Below, in pieces: positions 34,982-45,405 of a stretch of DNA of 64,000 nt. The notes beneath the pieces are model-generated. The model was given only the letters and a program-made list of their open reading frames with translations. It was not told where the DNA came from and made no database searches. Origin of the DNA: Acinetobacter sp. ANC 4910 (GTDB lineage: Bacteria; Pseudomonadota; Gammaproteobacteria; Pseudomonadales; Moraxellaceae); NCBI RefSeq assembly GCF_004331035.1, contig NZ_SJNT01000003.1:1-64000 (forward strand), written 5' to 3'. A program made the position numbers and the translations under genes. Position 1 is the stretch's first letter. The number at the start of each line of letters is the position of its first letter.

Positions 34982-37900
34982 ATGTCCACGCTTACCACCC
35001 TTAAAAAGCTTCTCGCTGAGCGTATATTGATCATTGATGGCGCAATGGGCACCATGATTCAGCGCCATAAGCTCGAAGAAGAAGATTATCGTGGTGAACG
35101 CTTTGTAGATTGGGCATCTGACCTTAAAGGCAACAATGACTTATTGGTCTTGACGCAACCGCAGATTATTCAAGGCATTCATGAAGCCTATCTAGATGCG
35201 GGCGCAGACATTATTGAAACCAACAGCTTTAACGGCACGCGTGTTTCTATGTCGGACTACCACATGGAAGATTTGGTTCCCGAAATTAACCGTGAAGCAG
35301 CGCGTTTAGCCAAAGCTGCCTGTGAAAAATATTCAACTCCAGACAAACCGCGTTTTGTGGCAGGTGTACTTGGGCCAACATCACGTACTTGTTCAATTTC
35401 ACCCAATGTAAACGATCCTGCATTTCGTAACATTACTTTTGATGAACTCAAAGAAAACTATATTGAAGCAACACATGCCTTAATCGAAGGTGGTTCAGAC
35501 ATCATCTTGATTGAAACTGTGTTCGATACATTGAACTGTAAAGCGGCAATCTTTGCAGTCAAGGAAGTATTCAAACAACTTGGTCGTGAACTGCCGTTGA
35601 TGATTTCAGGCACCATTACCGATGCTTCAGGTCGTACCCTTACAGGTCAAACTGCGGAGGCGTTCTGGAACTCGGTGCGTCACGGGGATTTACTGTCGAT
35701 TGGTTTTAACTGTGCCTTGGGTGCAGATGCCATGCGCCCTCACGTCAAAACCATTGCCGATGTTGCAGATACCTTTGTTTCAGCGCATCCCAATGCAGGC
35801 TTGCCGAATGCTTTTGGTGAATATGATGAAACCCCAGAGCAAACAGCTGCATTCATCAAAGAATTTGCAGAAAGTGGTTTGATCAATATTACAGGCGGTT
35901 GCTGTGGTACAACGCCAGATCATATTCGTGCCATTTACAATGCGGTTAAAGACATTCAGCCACGCCAGATTCCTGAAACGAAGCCTGCTTGCCGTTTAAG
36001 TGGTTTAGAACCATTTAACATTTATGATGATTCTTTGTTCGTTAACGTGGGTGAACGTACCAACGTGACAGGTTCAAAAAAGTTCCTACGCTTAATCCGT
36101 GAAGAAAAATTTGCAGAAGCTTTGGAAGTTGCACAACAACAAGTGGAAGCTGGCGCGCAAATTATCGACATCAACATGGATGAAGGGATGCTCGATTCGC
36201 AAAATGCGATGGTACATTTCCTCAATCTCGTTGCATCTGAGCCTGATATTTCTCGCGTACCGATCATGATTGACTCATCGAAATGGGAAATCATTGAAGC
36301 AGGCTTAAAATGCGTACAAGGTAAACCTGTCGTAAACTCGATTTCCTTAAAAGAAGGTTGTGACGAGTTTGTCGAAAAAGCACGTTTATGCCGTCAGTAT
36401 GGTGCTGCGATTATTGTGATGGCCTTTGATGAAACAGGTCAGGCAGATACGGCTGCACGCAAACGTGAAATCTGTAAACGTTCTTATGACGTTTTGGTTA
36501 ATGAGGTGGGCTTCCCTGCTGAAGATATTATTTTTGACCCGAACGTATTTGCGGTCGCAACAGGGATTGAAGAACACAATAACTATGGCGTCGATTTTAT
36601 TGAAGCCACAGGTTGGATTAAACAAAACCTACCGCATGCCATGATTTCAGGTGGTGTATCCAACGTATCCTTCTCATTCCGTGGTAATGAACCTGTACGT
36701 GAAGCGATTCACTCTGTGTTCCTTTACTATGCAATTAAACAAGGCATGACTATGGGCATCGTCAACGCTGGTCAAATGGCGATTTATGACGATATTCCAA
36801 AAGAACTGAAAGATGCGGTTGAAGATGTTGTACTGAATCAGAACCAAGGTGATTCAGGTCAAAACGCGACAGAAAAATTGCTTGAAGTGGCGGAAAAATT
36901 CCGTGGTCATACTGGCGCTCAACGTGAAGCCGAAAACCTTGAATGGCGTAACGAACCTGTAGAAAAACGTCTTGAATATGCTCTAGTCAAAGGTATTACC
37001 ACATACATTGACGAAGATACTGAAGAAGCGCGTCTGAAAGCTAAACGTCCACTCGATGTGATTGAAGGCGCTTTGATGGACGGCATGAACGTGGTTGGTG
37101 ACCTGTTCGGTTCAGGCAAAATGTTCCTCCCTCAAGTGGTTAAATCGGCACGCGTGATGAAACAAGCTGTGGCATGGTTAAACCCATACATCGAAGCCGA
37201 AAAAGGCAATGCACAATCCAAAGGTCGTGTATTGATGGCAACCGTGAAAGGCGACGTACACGATATTGGTAAAAATATCGTGGGCGTGGTCTTGGGTTGT
37301 AACGGCTATGACATTGTTGATCTTGGTGTGATGGTGCCTGCGGAAAAAATCCTGCAAACCGCAATTGATGAGAAATGTGACATCATCGGGTTATCTGGTT
37401 TGATCACGCCATCTTTGGATGAAATGGTGTTTGTTGCCAAAGAAATGCAACGTAAAGGTTTTGACATTCCTTTATTGATTGGTGGTGCAACCACATCCAA
37501 AGCACATACCGCAGTGAAGATTGATCCGCAATATTCAAATGATGCAGTAATTTATGTTGCCGATGCTTCTCGTGCGGTGGGCGTCGCAACCACCCTACTC
37601 TCGAAAGAAATGCGCGGTAATTTTATTGCTGAACATCGTGCTGAATATACCAAGATTCGTGAACGTTTAGCCAATAAGCAGCCGAAAGCAGCAAAACTCA
37701 GTTATGCCGAATCGGTTGAAAATGGTTTTAAAGTCGATGCGAACTATGTACCACCGATTCCAAATACAATAGGTACACATGTACTGACCAATTACCCACT
37801 TGCAACCTTGGTGGAATATTTTGACTGGACGCCATTCTTTATTTCTTGGAGCTTGGCGGGTAAATTCCCGAAAATCTTAGAAGATGAAGTGGTCGGTGAA

Positions 37901-38668
37901 GCTGCAACTGATTTATACAATCAAGCGCAAGCCATGCTCAAAGATGTGATCGAGAATCATCGTTTCGATGCCCGTGCCGTGTTTGGTCTATACCCTGCAC
38001 AACGTACAGGTGCCGATACAGTTAGCGTGTTTGATGAAGCTGGTCAAAATGTTACGCATACTTTTGAGCACTTACGTCAGCAATCTGACAAAGTCACAGG
38101 TAAACCAAACTTGTCTTTGGCAGATTACATTCGCGCTGACCGTGAGCAACAGGATTACTTAGGCGGATTCACTGTATCGATTTTTGGTGCAGAAGAATTG
38201 GCAAACGAATACAAAGCTAAAGGTGATGACTACTCTGCAATTTTAGTTCAGTCACTAGCCGACCGTTTTGCTGAAGCCTTTGCAGAACACTTGCATGAGC
38301 GTATCCGTAAAGAGTTCTGGGGCTATAAAGCGGATGAGACTTTGAGCAATGCAGAATTGATCAAAGAGAAATATGTCGGTATTCGTCCTGCGCCAGGCTA
38401 CCCTGCTTGCCCTGAGCACTCTGAAAAGGCAGTGTTATTTGATTGGTTAGGTTCTACCGACAAAATCGGCACCAAACTGACTGAACATTTTGCAATGATG
38501 CCACCATCTTCAGTCAGTGGTTTCTATTATTCGCACCCTCAAAGTGAATACTTTAACGTGGGCAAAATCTCTCAAGACCAACTTGAAGATTATGCAAAAC
38601 GTAAAGGTTGGACACTTGATGAGGCAAAACGCTGGTTAGGTCCGAATTTAGATGATTCGATTGTTTAA
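34982..38668 (+). CDS. metH: Cobalamin-dependent methionine synthase
   Basis: 1228 residues from the ATG at 34982, essentially the length of E. coli MetH; 13 upstream in-frame residues are not homologous. Four modules in order: homocysteine domain ending [10 protein letters not shown], pterin domain ([14 protein letters not shown] onward), cobalamin domain with the [11 protein letters not shown] histidine that ligates cobalt, and the AdoMet reactivation domain with [12 protein letters not shown]. It methylates homocysteine using methyltetrahydrofolate. Complete, no frameshift. Confidence 0.97.
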   Translation: MSTLTTLKKLLAERILIIDGAMGTMIQRHKLEEEDYRGERFVDWASDLKGNNDLLVLTQPQIIQGIHEAYLDAGADIIETNSFNGTRVSMSDYHMEDLVPEINREAARLAKAACEKYSTPDKPRFVAGVLGPTSRTCSISPNVNDPAFRNITFDELKENYIEATHALIEGGSDIILIETVFDTLNCKAAIFAVKEVFKQLGRELPLMISGTITDASGRTLTGQTAEAFWNSVRHGDLLSIGFNCALGADAMRPHVKTIADVADTFVSAHPNAGLPNAFGEYDETPEQTAAFIKEFAESGLINITGGCCGTTPDHIRAIYNAVKDIQPRQIPETKPACRLSGLEPFNIYDDSLFVNVGERTNVTGSKKFLRLIREEKFAEALEVAQQQVEAGAQIIDINMDEGMLDSQNAMVHFLNLVASEPDISRVPIMIDSSKWEIIEAGLKCVQGKPVVNSISLKEGCDEFVEKARLCRQYGAAIIVMAFDETGQADTAARKREICKRSYDVLVNEVGFPAEDIIFDPNVFAVATGIEEHNNYGVDFIEATGWIKQNLPHAMISGGVSNVSFSFRGNEPVREAIHSVFLYYAIKQGMTMGIVNAGQMAIYDDIPKELKDAVEDVVLNQNQGDSGQNATEKLLEVAEKFRGHTGAQREAENLEWRNEPVEKRLEYALVKGITTYIDEDTEEARLKAKRPLDVIEGALMDGMNVVGDLFGSGKMFLPQVVKSARVMKQAVAWLNPYIEAEKGNAQSKGRVLMATVKGDVHDIGKNIVGVVLGCNGYDIVDLGVMVPAEKILQTAIDEKCDIIGLSGLITPSLDEMVFVAKEMQRKGFDIPLLIGGATTSKAHTAVKIDPQYSNDAVIYVADASRAVGVATTLLSKEMRGNFIAEHRAEYTKIRERLANKQPKAAKLSYAESVENGFKVDANYVPPIPNTIGTHVLTNYPLATLVEYFDWTPFFISWSLAGKFPKILEDEVVGEAATDLYNQAQAMLKDVIENHRFDARAVFGLYPAQRTGADTVSVFDEAGQNVTHTFEHLRQQSDKVTGKPNLSLADYIRADREQQDYLGGFTVSIFGAEELANEYKAKGDDYSAILVQSLADRFAEAFAEHLHERIRKEFWGYKADETLSNAELIKEKYVGIRPAPGYPACPEHSEKAVLFDWLGSTDKIGTKLTEHFAMMPPSSVSGFYYSHPQSEYFNVGKISQDQLEDYAKRKGWTLDEAKRWLGPNLDDSIV

Positions 38669-38674
38669 CTTAGT

Positions 38675-38782
38675 TTTTTAATCTCCCCTAACCCCTCTTT
38701 AAAAAGAGGGGAATATCATGTGAGTAAATGAATTACGTGACAGCTCCTCCCTTTTTGAAAGGGAGGTTGGGAGGGATTAAAA
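38675..38782. repeat. Double-hairpin inverted repeat element
   Basis: The left end (TTTTAATCTCCCCTAACCCC, then an AGAGGGG hairpin at 38692-38711) and the right end (CCTCCC...GGGAGG hairpin near 38746-38767 then TTGGGAGGGATTAAAA) are near complements of each other. So the whole ~108 bases can fold on itself, with two local hairpins inside, like a REP doublet or MITE. Related G/C-rich words recur at 39450-39550. Confidence 0.65.
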
Positions 38783-39046
38783 TTTGACAAATAATTGTAG
38801 ATCAGATACTTTCAAAAAAATTCAGACACTACAGACTCAAGAGAGCTGAATATTGATGAATATTAAATTAGATATATTCTATTTAATAAGGGTTTGGTAA
38901 CCGATATCAATTGGGCATTTTCCATAGGAAATGCAGTAGTGCCTCTTAAATAAAAGCATGGTTTTATTAAGAGCTATATTACATCCATGTATCCGTGAAT
39001 CGATAGCCAAAACGACTTACGGCATTAAAAGCTTTAAGGAGTTTTT
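38783..39046. other. Intergenic region between the repeat and the 39-kb gene
   Basis: About 260 bases with no gene seen. It ends in a good ribosome site (AAGGAG) for the gene at 39047. A weak dyad GCATTTTCC/GGAAATGC lies near 38915. Confidence 0.4.
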
Positions 39047-39442
39047 ATGCCTGTTCGTCAGACTGCGCTTAAAGAACAAACCCTATCTCAATACAAAAAT
39101 CATTCTTATGAATATTTACTACTCTCTTGGCTCTTAAGTGATGGCTGGGATGCAAGTATGCCTAGTTTGGATGTATATGCCAAAACTGATATTCAAATTT
39201 TAGATGGCCGTACTGTATATCGTATCCAAGTCAAAAGCTTATATTCTGCAGATGATAATATTGTTGTTGAAAATAAATGGGAAGATGCTGATATTGACTA
39301 TGTCATATATTTCTCTAGAAATGCAGAATGGGGCTATATTGTTCCAGCATTCAAGGAAAAAAAGCGAAATTTAAAATCCAAAAATCATATTCGCTTCCAT
39401 CAACATCCTACTAATTTTTTGAAAAATTTCAATAAAATCTAA
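39047..39442 (+). CDS. Unknown protein with a possible PD-(D/E)XK nuclease-like core
   Basis: 131 residues, preceded by AAGGAG at good spacing, so translation is likely. Not confidently recognised. The order helix (SHSYEYLLLSWLLSDGWDA style), strand, acidic DVYAKTDIQIL, and a strand ending YRIQVKSLY fits the D...(Q/E)xK arrangement of small restriction-endonuclease-like folds. The C-terminus is basic (KEKKRNLKSKNHIRF), consistent with nucleic acid binding. It sits alone between two clusters of inverted repeats, upstream of a convergent DUF559 nuclease-like gene. Function unknown. Confidence 0.6.
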   Translation: MPVRQTALKEQTLSQYKNHSYEYLLLSWLLSDGWDASMPSLDVYAKTDIQILDGRTVYRIQVKSLYSADDNIVVENKWEDADIDYVIYFSRNAEWGYIVPAFKEKKRNLKSKNHIRFHQHPTNFLKNFNKI

Positions 39443-39447
39443 TTTAC

Positions 39448-39550
39448 ACTTCCTTTAAAAGGAGGAACCCCGCGAATTCAAAACCTCAACAAAATTCACG
39501 TAAAGTCCCCCTTTTAAAAGGTGAGAAACTAGGTTTCGCAAGAGGGGGAT
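39448..39550. repeat. Second cluster of inverted repeats
   Basis: TCCTTTAAAAGGA (39451-39463) and CCCCCTTTTAAAAGG (39507-39521), with AGAGGGGGATT at 39541-39551, share the poly-C/poly-G plus TTTAAAA style of the element at 38675. The end of the DUF559 gene runs into it, so the repeat encodes its last residues. Confidence 0.55.
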
Positions 39551-39909
39551 TCCAATCTATGCTTAACAACACTATAAATCTGCTCCACCACAGCATCAGT
39601 TTCAGTCAAAATCTGCCGATTACTAAACCTCAGTACCACTAGTCCTAGCTCACTTAAAGCCTGATCTCGGATTTGATCAGCCAAACGACCATCTTCGGTG
39701 TAATGCTGCCCTCCATCACACTCAATAACGAGGTTCGCAGAGGAACAATAAAAATCCACGATAAAGTTAAGAATTGGCTTTTGTCGATAAAACTGTAATC
39801 CTAAAATTTGCTTACGACGTAATCTTTGCCATAGCCATTGTTCTTCATCGGTCATATTATTACGTAAATCACGCGATGGAAGTTTTAAGTGCTTGTTATA
39901 AGGTTGCAT
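39529..39909 (-). CDS. DUF559 endonuclease-like protein
   Basis: 126 residues from the ATG at 39909 (MQPYNKHLKLPSRDLRNNMT); the frame extends further upstream but the family normally starts here. DUF559 is a Vsr/PD-(D/E)XK-type fold: RRKQILGLQFYRQKPILNFIVDFYC, then the catalytic-like VIECDGGQH with Asp and Glu, ending in LRFSNRQIL. Relatives are common, multi-copy and of unknown role, probably DNA endonucleases. The final residues (SPSCET) are encoded by the repeat at 39529-39550, suggesting the repeat inserted in or arose with the gene. Confidence 0.8.
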   Translation of the reverse strand: MQPYNKHLKLPSRDLRNNMTDEEQWLWQRLRRKQILGLQFYRQKPILNFIVDFYCSSANLVIECDGGQHYTEDGRLADQIRDQALSELGLVVLRFSNRQILTETDAVVEQIYSVVKHRLESPSCET

Positions 39910-39991
39910 CACGACGCTCTTTTTTTTAAATATTCTTTTAAGAATCTTGGCATAATATCCACCAGAAAATAACAATGCACGAAACATCATC

Positions 39992-40195
39992 ATGAACGCA
40001 ACCCAACTTTTTCTCGGTGTGATCTTTAGCTCAATTGGTTTAGGCTATTTTCTGTATGGCAAAAAACAAAAACTGACTGTGCCCTTTGTTGTCGGTCTAG
40101 TTCTAATGGTTTTCCCATATTTTATAGAAAGTAATGTTTTGCTTGGTGGCATTGGTATTGTATTGTCGGTTATTCCCTATTTTTTACGTTTTTAA
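39992..40195 (+). CDS. Small two-helix membrane protein (67 residues)
   Basis: MNATQLFLGVIFSSIGLGYF starts the first membrane helix; GKKQKLTVPF forms a charged turn, and two further hydrophobic stretches lead to VIPYFLRF. Not recognised beyond being a conserved-looking Acinetobacter small membrane protein. It runs divergently from the DUF559 gene and nearly touches the end of the next minus-strand gene. Confidence 0.6.
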   Translation: MNATQLFLGVIFSSIGLGYFLYGKKQKLTVPFVVGLVLMVFPYFIESNVLLGGIGIVLSVIPYFLRF

Positions 40196-40196
40196 G

Positions 40197-40658
40197 CTAT
40201 TCAATGGTTCCAAAAGATTCAAATTTGATGTCCACGACATTCCAGTGATGCATCATCTCGCGTAAAAATACAAAGTAAACCAGACTGAATACACCCTGCT
40301 CCGCTACTTTACACACATAATATTCGCGATGCTCGATAAACTCGTTAAAGCCACTTTCAAGCTGCACTCGATCTATATTGTGCTGATTCGGAAAAAATAA
40401 GCTCAATACTTGTTGAAATAAAGCATCCTCAGTGATTGCATTTTTGGGCGGAGCATATTGAATGGGAAGCGATTCTAATATTTCTTCAATCACATAGATC
40501 ATCAATTCAATGGCGAGTTCGTCTAGTAGACCATGACGCATACTATTCGACTTGATGAATTGTAAGCCTTTATCACTCTGAAAGTGCTGCCCCTCGAGTT
40601 CAAAGCTGAGCTGCTCCAAGCCTAAGGAAAATTTTATTGCAGTATCGGGAGTAGTCAT
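40197..40658 (-). CDS. Hypothetical protein, 153 residues
   Basis: Start chosen at 40658 because GGAGG lies nine bases upstream; an ATG at 40667 would sit immediately on the ribosome site. The protein is acidic and mostly helical, soluble, with no signal peptide: segments LDELAIELMIYVIEEILESL and EFIEHREYYVCKVAEQGVF stand out. No family recognised. It ends one base from the stop of the small membrane protein gene. Confidence 0.65.
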   Translation of the reverse strand: MTTPDTAIKFSLGLEQLSFELEGQHFQSDKGLQFIKSNSMRHGLLDELAIELMIYVIEEILESLPIQYAPPKNAITEDALFQQVLSLFFPNQHNIDRVQLESGFNEFIEHREYYVCKVAEQGVFSLVYFVFLREMMHHWNVVDIKFESFGTIE

Positions 40659-40796
40659 GACATTCATCCTCCAGAATCAAAACGGTTCATCCATCGTTGT
40701 ATTGGTTTTTGGATATAACAAATATGCAAAAAAATGCGCCATCTTATTCTTTTTACAAGATAGCGCGTTTAAACCTAAAGTTCTGCGGTATTCAGT

Positions 40797-42017
40797 TTAG
40801 TTTGCTTGGGTCTTCGGTAAAAATGCGGTGGCAAATCCCAATAATGGTAACAATGAACACACACCAAACACCCACTCAATGCCCTTTAAATCTGCCAAAT
40901 AACCCAAACCTGCTGCAGCGATACCACTCACACCAAACATTAAGCCGAACATTAAGCCTGCAATCATGCCCACTCGCCCAGGCACAGCCTCTTGTGCGTA
41001 GACCACCATAGCAGCAAAGGCAGAAGACAATACCAAGCCTGTCATGACTGACAATACTGTGGTCCAGAACAGATTGGCAAAAGGCATCATTAAAGCAAAC
41101 GGTGCCATGCCAACAAACGACACCCAAATCACCGCTTTACGTCCAATTTTGTCGCCAATTGGGCCGCCTGCAAAGGTTCCCAATGCCACCGCAGCTAAGA
41201 ACGCAAACAAATGTAACTGTGCCGATTGCAAGCTAATCTGGAATTTATGCATCAAGTAAAAAGTAAAGTAATTACTAATACTGGCAATATAAGTAAATTT
41301 GGCAAACATCAGCACGCAGATGGTCGAAAGTGCGATCACTAACTGGCGCCCGTGCAATTTACTTTGTACTTGTTGTGCCTTGGCTGCCAGTTGTTTTTTA
41401 CTATGGCTAATACTCCAACGGCTCACGCCAAATAATACCCAAATGGCAAGTAATGCAAATACAATCAACAATGCCACTGCATGTTGTCCAAAGGGCACAA
41501 TAATCAGTGCAGCCAATAAAGGTCCAATGGCTGTGCCGGTATTACCTCCCACTTGAAAGCTCGATTGTGCTGTGCCAAAACGTCCACCCGATGCCATACG
41601 CGCCACACGTGAAGCTTCCGGATGAAAGGTCGATGACCCCACCCCAATCAGAGCAGAGCCAATAAGCAATATGGTAAAACTAGGTGAAAATGCCAACAAT
41701 AAAATACCACTCAAGGTCACCAACATACCCAGTGGCAACAAATATGGTTTAGGATTTTTGTCAGTATAAAGACCAATCCAAGGTTGCAGCAATGATCCAG
41801 TAATTTGATACACCAATGAAATGAGTCCAACTTGAGCAAAGTTCAGTGAAAAGTTGGTTTTCAGCATCGGATAAATTGCAGGAAGAACGGCTTGAATCAA
41901 GTCATTCAATAAATGCGCCAGAGCCACAGCACCCACAATTTTTACAATCATTCCTTGTGGCTGAAGATTTGCCACAGCTTCATCCACGCTTTCCTTCGCC
42001 TGTATTGAAGACGTCAT
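40797..42017 (-). CDS. fsr: Fosmidomycin resistance-type MFS transporter
   Basis: 406 residues, twelve transmembrane helices. The segments AHLLNDLIQAVLPAIYPMLK in helix 1, GSSTFHPEASRVARMASGGR in the loop after helix 4, and QSSFQVGGNTGTAIGP are characteristic of the Fsr group, which exports fosmidomycin and related compounds. The natural substrate is unknown. An AraC-type regulator is transcribed divergently from its promoter and is the likely regulator. Confidence 0.85.
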   Translation of the reverse strand: MTSSIQAKESVDEAVANLQPQGMIVKIVGAVALAHLLNDLIQAVLPAIYPMLKTNFSLNFAQVGLISLVYQITGSLLQPWIGLYTDKNPKPYLLPLGMLVTLSGILLLAFSPSFTILLIGSALIGVGSSTFHPEASRVARMASGGRFGTAQSSFQVGGNTGTAIGPLLAALIIVPFGQHAVALLIVFALLAIWVLFGVSRWSISHSKKQLAAKAQQVQSKLHGRQLVIALSTICVLMFAKFTYIASISNYFTFYLMHKFQISLQSAQLHLFAFLAAVALGTFAGGPIGDKIGRKAVIWVSFVGMAPFALMMPFANLFWTTVLSVMTGLVLSSAFAAMVVYAQEAVPGRVGMIAGLMFGLMFGVSGIAAAGLGYLADLKGIEWVFGVCSLLPLLGFATAFLPKTQAN

Positions 42018-42113
42018 AGCTGAAAAACTCCAATCATTGATATTTCAACTAATATTGTAAAATGTCATTCGTGGCGTTATCTTCCAATAATCCCTGTATA
42101 AGTGACAAATTTC

Positions 42114-42902
42114 ATGAGAATGTCTAATTCACTGATTGAAACGGAAATGTCCGAACTGGTGATTGGACGTTCCTCTGAGCATACTTATAGAGAAATTACC
42201 CCTGCACATAGTCATTCACGAGCACAGTTTTTGTACGCCTCGACTGGAATTATTCAAGTGTTTACACCGAATCATGTTTGGTTGATTCCGCCCATGTGTG
42301 CGTTATGGATTCCTGCACATATTGAACATAGTGTAATTTCTTTAAGTCGGGTTAAAATGAATACTGCACTGGTCGAAGCTCAAGCAGCATCAGTATTGGG
42401 TCAACAGTGTTTTATTATTCGGGTCAGCAAGTTATTACATGAATTATTGATTCGTTTAAATGTGATTGAACATATTCCCGTATCTGAATTACTGAGTTCA
42501 GAAGAACTTTCCCGTGCAATACAAATTTTGATTTTTGATGAAATTCAGAAGGCCAATTCTTTCCCCATTCAAATTCCTTGGCCACAAGACAAACGCCTAT
42601 TAAGTATTTGCCAGATGCTCTTACATGAACCGCAATATCCCAAAGACTTAAGCACATGGGCCGATGAAATTGGCACCAGTACCAGAACACTAATGCGGAT
42701 GTTCCAAAAGGAAACTGGGCTGTCCTATCGGGCGTGGCTGCAACGAATGCATATTGCACAAGCCTTAAGTAAAATTGCCAGCGGTGAATCTGTTGCACAA
42801 ATTTCTAGAGCACTGGGATACAATAATCCAAGCGCATTTAGTGCCATGTTTAAACGGCATTTAGGGCAAACACCGCAGCAATTTAAATATACAGATGAAT
42901 AA
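42114..42902 (+). CDS. AraC-family transcriptional regulator
   Basis: About 262 residues from the ATG at 42114 (GTG at 42102 or ATG at 42120 are alternatives; no clear ribosome site decides). N-terminal cupin sensor (REITPAHSHSRAQFLYASTG, then WLIPPMCALWIPAHIEH) and a C-terminal AraC double helix-turn-helix (STWADEIGTSTRTLMRMFQKE, then VAQISRALGYNNPSAFSAMF). Divergent from fsr, with under 100 bases between, so probably controls it. Confidence 0.85.
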   Translation: MRMSNSLIETEMSELVIGRSSEHTYREITPAHSHSRAQFLYASTGIIQVFTPNHVWLIPPMCALWIPAHIEHSVISLSRVKMNTALVEAQAASVLGQQCFIIRVSKLLHELLIRLNVIEHIPVSELLSSEELSRAIQILIFDEIQKANSFPIQIPWPQDKRLLSICQMLLHEPQYPKDLSTWADEIGTSTRTLMRMFQKETGLSYRAWLQRMHIAQALSKIASGESVAQISRALGYNNPSAFSAMFKRHLGQTPQQFKYTDE

Positions 42903-42921
42903 AACCGTAGCCCAATATCGC

Positions 42922-43407
42922 TTAGGCAGTTAATCGGTCTACAAATAAAATACCGTTGAGGTGATCCACTTCATGTTGCACAATACGTGCTGGAAATCCT
43001 TCAAAAGTTGTTTCCATAACATCACCTTCTAATGTGTGATAAAGCACTCTAATGACTTGTGCACGTTCAACCTGTGCACGTTCATTTGGCACACTTAAAC
43101 AACCTTCTTCGCCCAAACAAGTCACTTCAGAAAACTCTAAAATTTGTGGATTAATCATGACCACAGGCTGCATCTCAGACGCATCGGGATAACGTGGATT
43201 CGGACGCGAAGCAACAATAATCACCTGTTTAGAAATATACAATTGGGGCGCAGCAATGCCGACGCCATTACGCTCTAGCATAGTCGCGTGCATGGCTGAA
43301 GCCAATTGCATCAGCCATTCACTATTAAACTCTGCTTCGGCAACAGGCGCAGCTTTCAATTTTAAGATGTCTTCTCCACGTTGGGCAACGGGTAAAATCA
43401 CGCTCAT
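42922..43407 (-). CDS. def: Peptide deformylase
   Basis: 161 residues. Motif 1 GVGIAAPQL, motif 2 EEGCLSVP with zinc ligand Cys103, and motif 3 QHEVDHLNG with His145 and His149 and catalytic Glu146. It removes formyl groups from nascent proteins. This is probably a second copy, since Acinetobacter usually has one next to fmt, which is not here. Confidence 0.9.
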   Translation of the reverse strand: MSVILPVAQRGEDILKLKAAPVAEAEFNSEWLMQLASAMHATMLERNGVGIAAPQLYISKQVIIVASRPNPRYPDASEMQPVVMINPQILEFSEVTCLGEEGCLSVPNERAQVERAQVIRVLYHTLEGDVMETTFEGFPARIVQHEVDHLNGILFVDRLTA

Positions 43408-43547
43408 ACACTGTTCCTAAGATCAAGACTCAACGATTGGTTTCCATCTATTCTGAACCAGTTATAGGCAAATTGAAATCGGTAGTTTAATGATGAATTT
43501 CTAGCCTTTATGTATTCTTGTGCAACGCTTGGCAGTTCAAATGAGTT

Positions 43548-43570
43548 TTTTACTCAACTGTTGAGTAAAA
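43548..43570. repeat. Palindrome between def and hutH
   Basis: TTTTACTCAA and TTGAGTAAAA are perfect complements with a CTG centre. It lies 141 bases upstream of the def start. Could be an operator for def or a weak terminator; no partner protein is suggested. Confidence 0.5.
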
Positions 43571-43602
43571 GTAAGGATACGATAAATATAAACTTAAAAA
43601 TG

Positions 43603-43636
43603 TTTAGCGCCCACCCTTTTTAAGATGAGCGCTAAA
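43603..43636 (-). terminator. Probable terminator of the hutU-hutH transcript
   Basis: On the minus strand TTTAGCGCTCATC pairs with GGTGGGCGCTAAA (13 pairs, two G-U) around an 8-base loop and is followed by CATTTTT. It lies about 150 bases after the hutH stop. The wobble pairs favour minus-strand RNA. Confidence 0.65.
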
Positions 43637-43788
43637 TCGAGACTCAAGTTACAGGAACTGTTTACTTGAGGTAATGTAGGATGCTTTCTATGACACGTCA
43701 TCCATGCTGTCATGAAATTTTAATGTACGACCATTGCAATACGTCTCGGTAGTGGTCATAGCAACCATCCACTAATTCCCCTGTATAT
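43637..43788. other. Region downstream of hutH
   Basis: About 150 bases with no hutT, hutI or hutG sequence visible; an open frame is lacking on both strands. Confidence 0.5.
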
Positions 43789-45318
43789 TTATAAACTTGG
43801 CAATAAATTCGGAAGCAGTAATTCATTTAAACAACCGCTTGCCAATAGTTCACTTGCTTGTTCAATATCAGGGGCAAAGAAACGGTCTTCACTGTAGTAC
43901 GGAACTTGGTCGCGCAAGATTTTACGGGCTTGTTCCAATTTAGGCGAGCTTTTTAAGCCTTCACGGAAGTCTAGACCCTGACAAGCGCCTAACCATTCAA
44001 CCGCTAAAATGCCACGAACGTTATCGGCCATTGGCCAAAGTCGTTTTCCTGCATTCGGTGCCATTGATACATGGTCTTCCTGATTGGCTGAAGTTGGTAA
44101 ACTGTCAACACTGGCTGGATGTGCAAGTGCTTTGTTATCACTCGCAAGAGCTGCTGCGGTCACTTGGGCAATCATGAAACCTGAGTTAACCCCACCATTG
44201 GCCACCAAGAACGGTGGAAGCTGTGACATGTGACGATCCATCATCATCGAAATACGACGTTCTGAAAGTGAACCAATTTCTGCGATTGCCAATGCTAAGT
44301 TATCTGCCGCCATTGCTACTGGTTCTGCATGGAAGTTACCACCAGAAATCACATCACCTTGTTCTGCAAAAACAAGTGGGTTATCCGATACCGCATTGGC
44401 TTCAATTTCTAATACTTCAGCAGCCTGACGGATTTGGGTTAAACAGGCACCCATCACCTGTGGTTGGCAACGTAAAGAATACGGATCTTGAACTTTGCTA
44501 CAGTCTTCGTGTGAATGTGCAATTTCACTCGAATCAGTCAATAAGTCACGATAAGCCGCCGCCACATCAATTTGACCACGTTGACCACGCACTTCATGAA
44601 TACGAGCATCAAACGGTGAACGTGAACCCAGCATTGCTTCAACACTTAAGCCACCACACACTGTCGCAGCAGCAAATAAATCTTCAGCTTCAAACAAGCC
44701 ACGTAAAGCGTAAGCAGTCGAAACTTGAGTACCGTTTAGAAGTGCCAAGCCTTCTTTCGCTGCTAAAGAAATGGGTTCTAAGCCTGCAATTTTTAAAGCT
44801 TCAACTGCTGGCAACCATTCACCTTTATAACGCGCCTTACTTTCACCTAGTAAAATCAATGACATATGGGCAAGTGGTGCCAAGTCACCTGAAGCGCCTA
44901 CTGAACCTTTAAGAGGAATATGCGGATAAACTTCAGCATTAATTAAAGCCAACAACGCATCAATGACTTTACAGCGAATACCTGAGAAGCCACGTGCCAA
45001 GCTATTTGCTTTCAATAGAATAATCAAACGAACCATTGCATCATCCAGTGGCTCTCCTACACCTGCGGCATGTGAAAGAACTAACGAACGCTGTAATTGT
45101 TCTAAATCTTCAGGAGCAATCTTGGTTGAAGCAAGTAAACCAAAACCTGTGTTAATGCCATAAGCTGTACGCCCTTCATTCACGATCTGTTCTACACAAG
45201 CCACGCTTGCATTGATACCCGCTGAAGCACTTTCATCTAATTTAACTTTAATTGGGTTGAGGTAAGCTTGACGTAAATCAGCTAAGGTTAATTTTCCCGG
45301 TTGGATCAGTAATTCCAT
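43789..45318 (-). CDS. hutH: Histidine ammonia-lyase
   Basis: 509 residues, normal length. The MIO cofactor-forming tripeptide is Ala142-Ser143-Gly144 in [13 protein letters not shown], exactly as in Pseudomonas HutH, with GINTGFG near residue 54 and the late QEDHVSMAP motif. It deaminates histidine to urocanate. It is downstream of hutU on the same strand. No hutI, hutG or hutT follows. Confidence 0.96.
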   Translation of the reverse strand: MELLIQPGKLTLADLRQAYLNPIKVKLDESASAGINASVACVEQIVNEGRTAYGINTGFGLLASTKIAPEDLEQLQRSLVLSHAAGVGEPLDDAMVRLIILLKANSLARGFSGIRCKVIDALLALINAEVYPHIPLKGSVGASGDLAPLAHMSLILLGESKARYKGEWLPAVEALKIAGLEPISLAAKEGLALLNGTQVSTAYALRGLFEAEDLFAAATVCGGLSVEAMLGSRSPFDARIHEVRGQRGQIDVAAAYRDLLTDSSEIAHSHEDCSKVQDPYSLRCQPQVMGACLTQIRQAAEVLEIEANAVSDNPLVFAEQGDVISGGNFHAEPVAMAADNLALAIAEIGSLSERRISMMMDRHMSQLPPFLVANGGVNSGFMIAQVTAAALASDNKALAHPASVDSLPTSANQEDHVSMAPNAGKRLWPMADNVRGILAVEWLGACQGLDFREGLKSSPKLEQARKILRDQVPYYSEDRFFAPDIEQASELLASGCLNELLLPNLLPSL

Positions 45319-45405
45319 GTTGGCTTCCTAATTTTCTGCACTATATTCTGCTGAGACAGTGCTTTTCACAATTGCAAAAAGCACCGCCAGTTCTTCCATG
45401 TATTT

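Noticed and set aside
44214..44912. Long antisense frame (232 codons) inside hutH
   Set aside because: Shadow of the codon pattern of hutH on the other strand.
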